NCBI GenBank assembly: GCA_900766395.1
Contig: CAAFWB010000066.1
Coordinates: 1 to 10,987 of the forward strand
DNA from: Clostridia bacterium
GTDB taxonomy: Bacteria; Bacillota; Clostridia; Christensenellales; UBA1242
Direction of reading: 5' to 3'
DNA length: 10,987 bases
This document shows positions 6,343 through 10,987 of this stretch, in pieces (the stretch's first letter is position 1; each line of letters starts with the position of its first letter). The notes beneath the pieces were generated by a model. That model did not search any database. It saw only the letters and a list, made by a program, of their open reading frames with translations, and was not told the origin of the DNA. The position numbers and the translations under genes were made by a program.

Positions 6343-7851
6343 ATGAAAGAATTTGAAGAAAACAAAATAAAATTTGATATTGACCAAAACAAACAAAAAA
6401 TCAACTATCTGTCTCGCAAAAACAAAGAAAATGAAACCAACTTTTCCAGCCTTGACTCACGACTAACAAATGCCGAAACAAGCATAACAAACCTAAACTC
6501 CGCAATTTCTGACTTGCAAGACTCCACCTCAGGCGAACAAAAAGTTGAATTGCTCAGCTATGACATATATAAATGCGTTGACAACACCTATCGCGACACC
6601 CTTTGGAAACCAAAAACAATATTTTTTGCAACACAGCCAAACAGCAAAGTGAAATTCAAAGTTAGTTTTACAACAAAAAACACCTTTGACAAATCACTTC
6701 CAAGAATTGCAACCACAAAAATCATTCTTGACGACGTTGAAATTCACTCTTCAGAAAAAAGTTACGAAAATGGAGCAGAAGAAACACCTTTTGAGTTTAC
6801 ATATATTTTCACAACCAACAAAGGTGGTCACAAACTTGACATTCGAATATTAACAAATTCACCAATGAGCACTTTCACCCAATACATCAAACCAGACTTC
6901 TTCATTGTTGAACTTTTTGGAACAAATGTGCAGTTTATAACCAGAAATCAGGATTTTATGGTGATTTCCAATGACACGCAAAACCTCATGACAACAACTT
7001 GCATTGACGCAAATCCGAGATTTTCTTTGCAAACTGCAGACGAAAATCTATCTCTTCAACATTCCGCATTTTCAACTGCAAAATTGGGGACATATCGCAA
7101 TTTCAACTTCATATCCCCACTTTTTGAATATAAATTCCAAGAAGACGGATCTGTGGTTCATTCGCATTTGCCTTCTATTTTTTGGGCATCCTATCCAAAC
7201 TATTCCGAATATTTCCGCGTAAGTTACCACGTAGATATCACTGATGAAGAAATGAAAAACAAAATTGAACATACGCACGCAATTCCCGATGTAACAGCCT
7301 ATGCACCAACTTTGAAAAACTCAAACGATCAAGCAGAAAGTTTTAATACATATCCAAATCTATATTATATAAAAGACAACAACATTGTGCGCATTCAACT
7401 TCGATATAGTTGTTATGATCAATTTAAGGACACAGGCGAGGTTTTTGCCGATGTTGCAGGTGTTTGGCGCCTCGACAATTTTGAAGACGGAAAAGACATT
7501 TTGGGCATCATAACAAGAGAAGATGGAACAAGTTTTTTGACAAAATACGCCGGATACAATGTCGCGCCTCCAAAATATGAACTTGGTTTTGGAACAAACA
7601 TAAATGCATATTTGCGAGCAAACAACGACATTGAAATATATATGCGATATGGCAAAGACATCAAAAAATTGATTGTTCGCAAAAATGAAACAACTCAAGA
7701 CTATGAAATCTGCTCAACCCAAATCATTCCAAATGTCCAAGAGTATTGGCTTGGTGCAAACGGAACACACTTTGAAAGAGTTGGAAACAAAATCAACTAC
7801 TATATTTCGGGTGCAACAACACCAACGCAAACTTTTGAGGTGTTTTTTTAA
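6343..7851 (+). CDS. Unrecognised fibre-like protein: N-terminal coiled coil, beta-rich body
   Basis: I do not recognise a named family in this 502-residue protein. Residues 34-58 form a regular heptad series with F34, L37, L41, A44, I48, L51, I55 and L58 at the a/d positions, in the Asn/Ser-rich style of trimeric fibre stalks (LTNAETSITNLNSAISDLQ). Residues 66-502 are rich in aromatic, Thr and Asn residues with alternating beta-type patterns, and only two cysteine-poor stretches stand out. There is no signal peptide, membrane segment or sorting motif. The design resembles phage or phage-like receptor-binding or tail-fibre proteins, but no structural phage gene is near. The start is supported by a perfect AGGAGG. 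The gene is monocistronic and ends at a bidirectional terminator. It is strikingly G-poor on its coding strand. Confidence 0.75.
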   Translation: MKEFEENKIKFDIDQNKQKINYLSRKNKENETNFSSLDSRLTNAETSITNLNSAISDLQDSTSGEQKVELLSYDIYKCVDNTYRDTLWKPKTIFFATQPNSKVKFKVSFTTKNTFDKSLPRIATTKIILDDVEIHSSEKSYENGAEETPFEFTYIFTTNKGGHKLDIRILTNSPMSTFTQYIKPDFFIVELFGTNVQFITRNQDFMVISNDTQNLMTTTCIDANPRFSLQTADENLSLQHSAFSTAKLGTYRNFNFISPLFEYKFQEDGSVVHSHLPSIFWASYPNYSEYFRVSYHVDITDEEMKNKIEHTHAIPDVTAYAPTLKNSNDQAESFNTYPNLYYIKDNNIVRIQLRYSCYDQFKDTGEVFADVAGVWRLDNFEDGKDILGIITREDGTSFLTKYAGYNVAPPKYELGFGTNINAYLRANNDIEIYMRYGKDIKKLIVRKNETTQDYEICSTQIIPNVQEYWLGANGTHFERVGNKINYYISGATTPTQTFEVFF

Positions 7852-7856
7852 CAAAA

Positions 7857-7888
7857 AAAAAAGACTAAGTTTTCACTTAGTCTTTTTT
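7857..7888. terminator. Bidirectional intrinsic terminator between convergent genes
   Basis: AAAAAAGACTAAGT (7857-7870) pairs perfectly over 14 bases with ACTTAGTCTTTTTT (7875-7888), with a TTTC loop. A-runs and T-runs flank both arms, so it serves both the fibre-like gene, whose stop is at 7851, and the TasA-like gene, whose stop is at 7901 on the other strand. Confidence 0.9.
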
Positions 7889-7900
7889 GTTTTTGACTGA

Positions 7901-8644
7901 TTAGTCTGGTTTTCTTTCTACGTTGTTGTATTGGTCAACTGCTGCAGCGATTGTTGTTGTCAAGTCATCTTTCCAAGGATTTGCTGCATCTTTGATGTTT
8001 GCTGCTTGCATTGCTTCAACTGTCAAAGTGATTTCAATTGTCCATTCAGCTGCTTCGTTTGTAACATCTGTTGGAATTTGAATTCCTGTGTCGAAAAGAG
8101 CAATGTCTGCTGTTGATTTAACAACTTCTTGGTAATAGTAGTATCCAGTTGCTGATGCGTCTGTATCCCACTTTGCTGCTGCTGTGATACCAGCATTGAT
8201 ATTGTCTGTCAAAGATTTGAGAGCTGCTTTTGCTGCTGTCTTGAATTCATCAAGTGCGCCTTTGTAATATTTTGGCATGTTTGCTTCTGTGTAAGCGTCA
8301 ATAACAGTGTCAGAAAGAACTGCTTCGCCATCTTTAACTGATGTTGTAACTTGGTAACGAAGAACCATTGGTGAATCTGATCCAGGCATGATTTTTGTTG
8401 AGCCAAGGATTGTGTCGCCAGGGAATGCTTCTCCCTTATAAAGTTTTTGCCAAACAACAGGGTTGTTGCCTGTGTCTTTGTCAGCAAGTTTAACAGTAAC
8501 TGCTTCGCCAAGAGTTGCATTTGAAGTTGCACTATCTTGATCTTGGAACCAAGCGCCGGATACACCGAGAGCGATTGATGCAATGAGAACAAGTGCCAAA
8601 ACTACGATTGCAATTGCTTGCCATGAAATTTTCTTTGTTTTCAT
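7901..8644 (-). CDS. TasA/CalY (camelysin)-like exported surface filament protein
   Basis: This is a 247-residue exported protein. The N-terminus is basic (MKTKK), followed by a hydrophobic core (about 10-30) and then GVSGAWFQDQDSATSNATLG (27-46). That is the typical SipW-type processing region and mature start of TasA/CalY proteins, with an aromatic-Asp stretch and a small-residue 'taG' segment. A PGD motif (75-77) and beta-type strands follow, also as in TasA. Such proteins assemble into extracellular fibres or act at the cell surface. The middle, 130-180, is an Ala/Lys-rich helical insert and a YYYYQ patch. Cleavage probably falls near residues 28-31, but this is inferred. No SipW peptidase or sister gene is nearby. 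AAAGGAG lies about 8 bases before the ATG, and codons are notably regular (GCT, GTT, ACA), suggesting high expression. Confidence 0.8.
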   Translation of the reverse strand: MKTKKISWQAIAIVVLALVLIASIALGVSGAWFQDQDSATSNATLGEAVTVKLADKDTGNNPVVWQKLYKGEAFPGDTILGSTKIMPGSDSPMVLRYQVTTSVKDGEAVLSDTVIDAYTEANMPKYYKGALDEFKTAAKAALKSLTDNINAGITAAAKWDTDASATGYYYYQEVVKSTADIALFDTGIQIPTDVTNEAAEWTIEITLTVEAMQAANIKDAANPWKDDLTTTIAAAVDQYNNVERKPD

Positions 8645-8922
8645 TTTTTAATCTCCTTTTTAATTTTTAAAAACTTTTTTAAGTTGTTTGTTTGAGTTCT
8701 TTGCTTTCAACCATATCGGAATTCATTCCTTAATCGACTACAGGTTTTGGGCAATTCAAAAAAGCAACCTATGGAAGCAAACTTTATTTTTGCTGTGCAA
8801 AAATGCCGTTTACTTCATAAATCAAACAGTGAGCCCTGTTGTTAGGGCTCACTAAAATTCTGTCAAGTTATGTAATCTAGTCAAATTTTAGCCCCCAACT
8901 GCTTTTCATTGATTTGATTTAT
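8645..8922 (-). promoter_or_regulatory. Long structured 5' leader of the TasA-like gene
   Basis: If transcription starts near 8922, the mRNA has a leader of about 275 bases. It contains a perfect 10-pair hairpin (8828-8837 with 8844-8853), a perfect 8-pair hairpin (8786-8793 with 8797-8804) and a small GGAAT/ATTCC stem (8718-8729). An upstream segment (8884-8894) can pair with 8845-8859 and so competes with the 10-pair hairpin. I could not match it to a known riboswitch; it lacks the ACGCAAAGC core of c-di-GMP-I. No open frame of note lies within it. Confidence 0.5.
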
Positions 8923-8928
8923 ACCTTC

Positions 8929-8957
8929 ATATTACTCATAAAAAAACAACCTGTCAA
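8929..8957 (-). promoter_or_regulatory. Promoter of the TasA-like gene
   Basis: A perfect TTGACA (8957-8952) is followed after 17 bases by TAATAT (8934-8929) on the minus strand. It lies about 285 bases before the start codon. Confidence 0.65.
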
Positions 8958-8960
8958 ACA

Positions 8961-9018
8961 AATTTCACATTTTTTCACTTTTTTTTCACAATTCTTTTTT
9001 CCCCCACTTTTCCCCCAC
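8961..9018 (-). promoter_or_regulatory. Phased A-tracts and GTG repeats upstream of the promoter
   Basis: Directly behind the -35 box the minus strand carries A-tracts of six to eight bases (8970-8975, 8979-8986, 8995-9000) and five GTG triplets. On the + strand the matching CAC triplets start at 8966, 8976, 8987, 9005 and 9016, with spacings 10, 11, 18 and 11. This is close to helical repeat. It could be a curved UP-type element or an operator array. Confidence 0.4.
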
Positions 9019-9075
9019 ATAATCAATATATATTATATAATATAAAACCATACTTTTATATATGTCTAGGAATCC

Positions 9076-9174
9076 AGATCCTTAGATTGTCACACTCCGC
9101 CAGCTCATCTCAGGATGACAGCACTATACTTGTCATTCCGAGACGGACTTCCTTGACGGGCTTTCTAGGAATCT
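9076..9174. repeat. Palindromic repeat unit R1
   Basis: The unit starts AGATCCTTAGATTG and ends GGGCTTTCTAGGAATCT. Its ends are an imperfect inverted repeat of each other. Inside, TCTCAGGATGACA pairs imperfectly with TGTCATTCCGAGA around a short loop. A piece of a preceding unit (CTAGGAATCC) lies at 9066-9075. The same unit recurs at 9511-9595. Confidence 0.75.
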
Positions 9175-9187
9175 ATTAAAAAATGCT

Positions 9188-9215
9188 TTGAAAAAGTTTT
9201 GTTATATGTCAAAAT
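9188..9215 (+). promoter_or_regulatory. Possible leaderless promoter of the GIY-YIG gene
   Basis: TTGAAA (9188-9193) and CAAAAT (9210-9215) are 16 bases apart, and six bases then separate the latter from the ATG at 9222. The spacing equals that of the tsaE and PAP2 promoters, but the -10 match is only four of six. No Shine-Dalgarno is present. Confidence 0.35.
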
Positions 9216-9221
9216 TTTTGC

Positions 9222-9512
9222 ATGAACAACTATTATGTGTATATTATAACTAACTTCACAAATTCAACTCTATATGTTGGAGTGACAAACAACTTGGAGA
9301 GGCGTTTATACGAGCATAAAAACAAACTTATTGATGGATTTTCAAAACGCTATAACTTAAACAAGTTGGTGTATTATGAAGAAACAACAAGCATCGAAAC
9401 AGCAATTGAGAGAGAAAAGCAACTGAAAAGTTGGAAAAGAGACAAAAAAGAAACACTCATAAAAAATATGAACCCAACTTGGAAGGATTTGTCTGAAGAA
9501 TGGTATAAATAG
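9222..9512 (+). CDS. Small GIY-YIG endonuclease-domain protein
   Basis: This 96-residue protein belongs to the short, stand-alone GIY-YIG nuclease family (YhbQ/UPF0213-like). The GIY-YIG pair appears as YVYIIT (5-10) and LYVGVT (17-22). Conserved residues follow: ERRLYEHK (26-33) with the catalytic arginine and histidine, then AIEREKQLKSWKR (61-73) with the conserved glutamate, and NPTWKDLSEEW (84-94) at the end. Family members cut DNA, but their cell role is mostly unclear. The gene lies between two copies of a palindromic repeat, and its TAG stop is formed at the boundary with the downstream copy. Its coding strand has more G than C, opposite to the + strand trend to the left, in keeping with recent insertion. 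Confidence 0.9.
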   Translation: MNNYYVYIITNFTNSTLYVGVTNNLERRLYEHKNKLIDGFSKRYNLNKLVYYEETTSIETAIEREKQLKSWKRDKKETLIKNMNPTWKDLSEEWYK

Positions 9513-9595
9513 ATCCTTAGATTGCAGTGCTTCGCAAGTCCGTCTCAGGATGACACCGCTAAACTTGTCATCCTTGACGGGCTTTCTAGGAATCT
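9511..9595. repeat. Palindromic repeat unit R2
   Basis: This unit has the same ends as R1 (AGATCCTTAGATTG and GGGCTTTCTAGGAATCT) and the same inner TCTCAGGATGACA stem partly paired with TGTCATCCTTGA. It is 14 bases shorter than R1 because the GAGACGGACTTCC segment after the stem is missing. It overlaps the last two bases of the GIY-YIG stop codon and is directly followed by a third unit start at 9596. Confidence 0.75.
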
Positions 9596-9771
9596 AGATC
9601 CTTAGATTGTCCGTCAAATAGGTCGCGGTTCGCTTCGCTTCTCGGATGTCGCACATGACACATTATAGTGCGTTGAGGCTCGTTCTCGGAGCGAAGCGAC
9701 GTCCCGGGATTGTCCCGGGTTGAACTCCAAAGGAGTTTTGTTTTGCAAAGCAAAACCGAGCCTCGGTGGAT
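9596..9771. repeat. Degenerate repeat unit R3 and nested palindromes
   Basis: The stretch opens with AGATCCTTAGATTGTCCGTC, a third repeat start, then turns into GC-rich nested inverted repeats. TCGCTTCGCT (from about 9629) can face AGCGAAGCGA (9690-9699). GAGGCTCG (9675-9682) faces CGAGCCTC (9757-9764). Inside lie a doubled GTCCCGGG motif, AACTCC-AAA-GGAGTT and GTTTTGC-AAA-GCAAAAC. No gene is supported here. Confidence 0.6.
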
Positions 9772-9798
9772 AAAAAAATAACGCAGAAACGCGTTATT
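9772..9798 (-). terminator. Intrinsic terminator of tRNA-Lys
   Basis: On the minus strand AATAACGC-GTTTCT-GCGTTATT (9798-9777) is a perfect 8-pair hairpin followed by a run of T (9778-9772). It begins 2 bases after the tRNA CCA end. Confidence 0.85.
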
Positions 9799-9799
9799 T

Positions 9800-9875
9800 T
9801 GGTGATCCACCCGGGGCTCGAACCCGGGACCCCTTGATTAAAAGTCAAGTGCTCTACCGACTGAGCTAGTGAATC
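9800..9875 (-). tRNA. tRNA-Lys, anticodon UUU
   Basis: This is a 76-base tRNA with encoded CCA. The acceptor arms GATTCAC (9875-9869) and GTGGATC pair with one G-U. The D arm is GCTC-AGTCGGTA-GAGC, the anticodon arm CTTGA-CTTTTAA-TCAAG has anticodon TTT, and the T arm CCGGG-TTCGAGC-CCCGG is perfect. The discriminator is A. It has its own promoter and terminator, so it is a single-gene unit. Its lysine anticodon needs t6A at A37, the product of the TsaE/TsaB pathway encoded nearby. Confidence 0.97.
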
Positions 9876-9888
9876 ACGAACGATTGTT

Positions 9889-9917
9889 ATTATATGTTAT
9901 TAAACTATGTTTGTCAA
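9889..9917 (-). promoter_or_regulatory. tRNA-Lys promoter
   Basis: TTGACA (9917-9912) and TATAAT (9894-9889) on the minus strand are both perfect and 17 bases apart. The -10 box ends 13 bases before the tRNA 5' end. Confidence 0.9.
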
Positions 9918-9970
9918 TAAAAATGTCAAAATTTATCAGAATATTTTTAATCGAAACAAAAAAATAACTA

Positions 9971-10021
9971 TTGCAAAAAATATTTTGTTTTGATAATATA
10001 TTTACATATTAAAAAGGGGGG
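9971..10021 (+). promoter_or_regulatory. Promoter and RBS of the 168-residue protein gene
   Basis: TTGCAA (9971-9976), a 17-base spacer and TAATAT (9994-9999) form a plausible promoter; GATAAT at 9992-9997 is an alternative -10. AAAAAGGGGGG (10011-10021) is a G-rich ribosome binding site 7 bases before the ATG at 10029. Confidence 0.6.
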
Positions 10022-10028
10022 TTTGATT

Positions 10029-10535
10029 ATGGCAAAAAGAATTGAAAATGTTTGTGAATACGTTGAAGATTTATTCCGTGAAGGAAAAACTGCAGAACAA
10101 TTTGTCAAGAAGGCGATTGTCACTGCTCGTCCTGCGATGGCTGGCGAAGAGATTATCACACTTGTAAAGGATAAGGAAACAAAACAACTCAGAGAAGAAA
10201 CTCGTCAAACAGCAAAAAATGATGGCGAACTCATGGTTGTCACAAATCCAGGTGGAGAAGTTTATGCACCAACAGTAAAAGAATTTAACGAACGTTATAT
10301 TCCAACAGAAAAAGACGGAGAATATTTAACAAAAGCAACTCCAAGAAGACTTATTCAAATTGATGAAGAAATCACATTTGATGCACCTTGGGGCGGAGAT
10401 ATGACAATTCAAGCAGGCGGCTGGCTCAATATTGATGGACTTGCAAAAGGTGATGTTTATGGAATTAACCCAGAAGAAATGGCTGAAACACACATTCCAT
10501 ATAATGAAAAGACAATGGGACAAAACAAAGAATAA
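10029..10535 (+). CDS. Unrecognised 168-residue protein with two similar halves
   Basis: I cannot assign a function. The start ATG 10029 (MAKRIENVCEYVEDLF) follows a G-rich ribosome binding site; a start at 9990 would run through the promoter and is rejected. Residues 1-32 look helical. Residues 35-92 and 103-157 look like two versions of one module: each has an EEI strand, then a Gly-rich strand, then GEVYAPTVKEFNERYIP (76-92) or GDVYGINPEEMAETHIP (141-157). This 'G-E/D-V-Y ... E ... IP' pattern resembles small beta domains seen in unrelated hypothetical proteins. No signal peptide or membrane segment is seen, so it is probably cytoplasmic. The codons are T-rich and regular, hinting at good expression. 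It is a single-gene unit with its own promoter and terminator, pointing head-on towards the 16S gene. Confidence 0.8.
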   Translation: MAKRIENVCEYVEDLFREGKTAEQFVKKAIVTARPAMAGEEIITLVKDKETKQLREETRQTAKNDGELMVVTNPGGEVYAPTVKEFNERYIPTEKDGEYLTKATPRRLIQIDEEITFDAPWGGDMTIQAGGWLNIDGLAKGDVYGINPEEMAETHIPYNEKTMGQNKE

Positions 10536-10544
10536 AAAGCAAAA

Positions 10545-10571
10545 AAAGGCGACTTTTCAGTCGTCTTTTTT
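10545..10571 (+). terminator. Intrinsic terminator after the 168-residue protein gene
   Basis: AAAGGCGACT (10545-10554) pairs with AGTCGTCTTT (10559-10568), 10 pairs with one G-U and a TTTC loop, followed by a T-run. Confidence 0.85.
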
Positions 10572-10634
10572 CTTTCTATTGCTTTTTCGATACTTGTTGT
10601 TTCTTTGTCAAAACATTTTGGATAATTTTTAACA

Positions 10635-10674
10635 AGATTCTTCGCTACGACTTTGTCTCCGCATCAGAATGACA
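10635..10674. repeat. Remnant of an AGATTCTTCGCT...CAGAATGACA-type repeat
   Basis: AGATTCTTCGCTACGAC followed by CATCAGAATGACA recalls the ends and the inner TCAGGATGACA stem of units R1 and R2. It looks like a degenerate or related single copy. Nothing else is seen in 10572-10760. Confidence 0.4.
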
Positions 10675-10761
10675 TATTGGGATGAAATTCTTCTTCAGAT
10701 GTCTTATCGGCTAACATTAAATCAACTAATAATTGTTTTGTTGTCAAAGTTGAAAATTGTT

Positions 10762-10797
10762 AAAAATATAAAAAAAGAAAGGTATATAACCTTTCTT
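10762..10797 (-). terminator. Intrinsic terminator downstream of 16S rRNA
   Basis: On the minus strand AAGAAAGGT (10797-10789) and ACCTTTCTT (10783-10775) form a perfect 9-pair stem with a 5-base loop, followed by TTTTTATATTTTT (10774-10762). It lies about 165 bases after the 16S 3' end. The trailer between (10798-10960) has small hairpins such as GCCAAA-GTTA-TTTGGC but no tRNA, 23S or gene. Confidence 0.8.
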
Positions 10798-10960
10798 GTT
10801 TTGTATTTGGACTGAACAGAAACTCAAAGATTTGGTATTCATTGTGATTATATGAAACGTTTGGTTTAAAATATACGGGTTTTTTGTTTGTTTTTGTGCT
10901 GAACAAACCTAACAGCATTCTGCCAAATAACTTTGGCCTCGACTTAAAGATAACTCTTTA

Positions 10961-10987
10961 AAAGGAGGTGATCCAGCGGCGCCTTCC
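10961..10987 (-). rRNA. rrs: 16S rRNA, 3' end only
   Basis: Read on the minus strand the last 27 bases are the 16S end: GGAAGG tetraloop region, the 3' side of helix 45, CTGGATCACCTCCTTT with the anti-Shine-Dalgarno. The helix-45 arm reads CGCCGCTGG instead of the more usual TGCGGCTGG, so its partner arm outside the window should carry matching changes. The rest of the gene lies beyond the right edge. The exact mature 3' end is estimated from the CCTCCTTT motif. Confidence 0.95.

Noticed and set aside
8820..8860. Perfect 10-pair hairpin as an intrinsic terminator
   Set aside because: No T-run follows on either strand, so it is treated as part of the mRNA leader.
8645..8922. c-di-GMP-I or other known riboswitch in the TasA-like leader
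   Set aside because: The conserved ACGCAAAGC and GGGTCTAA-type cores are absent, and no other class I know fits.
9065..9617. CRISPR array
   Set aside because: Units are 85-99 bases, palindromic and nearly adjacent, with no short regular spacers and no cas genes.
9586..9848. Minus-strand frames across the palindrome island and tRNA
   Set aside because: They overlap tRNA-Lys and its terminator, and the peptides are translations of repeat DNA.

Overview
The window looks like part of a low-GC, Gram-positive-type bacterial chromosome. Most likely it comes from an uncultured Bacillota/Clostridia-like organism. The reasons are A/T-rich coding, AGGAGG-type ribosome binding sites, TTGACA/TATAAT promoters, a tRNA-Lys gene with encoded CCA, peptidoglycan ligases, and a TasA/camelysin-type surface protein. 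No taxonomic assignment is possible from the sequence alone. Both ends are cut: the left edge lies inside an alpha/beta hydrolase gene and the right edge inside a 16S rRNA gene.

Layout. (1) Positions 2-3783, + strand: a cell-wall precursor block with a truncated alpha/beta hydrolase, a MurF-type ligase with an N-terminal multi-pass membrane domain, and a Ddl-type D-Ala-D-Ala ligase. (2) Two copies of a dispersed multi-hairpin repeat (2280-2584 and 3858-4078) lie on either side of ddl. (3) Positions 4087-6194, - strand: a PAP2 phosphatase, then an overlapping tsaE-tsaB-rimI operon for tRNA t6A synthesis and N-terminal acetylation. The PAP2 and tsaE promoters share a geometry that predicts leaderless mRNAs. 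(4) Positions 6343-7851, + strand: an orphan coiled-coil plus beta-rich fibre-like protein. It converges, across a bidirectional terminator, on (5) a TasA/CalY-like exported protein (7901-8644, -). That gene has a strong promoter, phased A-tracts upstream and a structured leader of about 275 nt. (6) Positions 9065-9800: an array of palindromic repeats. A small GIY-YIG nuclease gene sits exactly at a junction between repeat units, and a very hairpin-rich stretch follows. (7) tRNA-Lys(UUU) (-) with a perfect promoter and its own terminator. (8) An unrecognised 168-residue protein that seems to be built from two similar halves (10029-10535, +). (9) The 3' end of 16S rRNA (-), followed within 200 nt by an intrinsic terminator. 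No 23S or tRNA-Ile/Ala follows it in the window.

How it fits together. The MurF and Ddl enzymes act on consecutive steps of peptidoglycan precursor synthesis (D-Ala-D-Ala formation and its ligation to UDP-MurNAc-tripeptide). PAP2 enzymes often recycle undecaprenyl pyrophosphate in the same pathway. TsaE and TsaB make t6A together with TsaD and TsaC, which are not in this window. From 1 to about 7850 the + strand carries far more C than G, whichever way genes point. This suggests that the - strand is the leading strand and that the 16S and tRNA genes are co-directional with replication. The GIY-YIG gene and the 10029-10535 gene break this skew.
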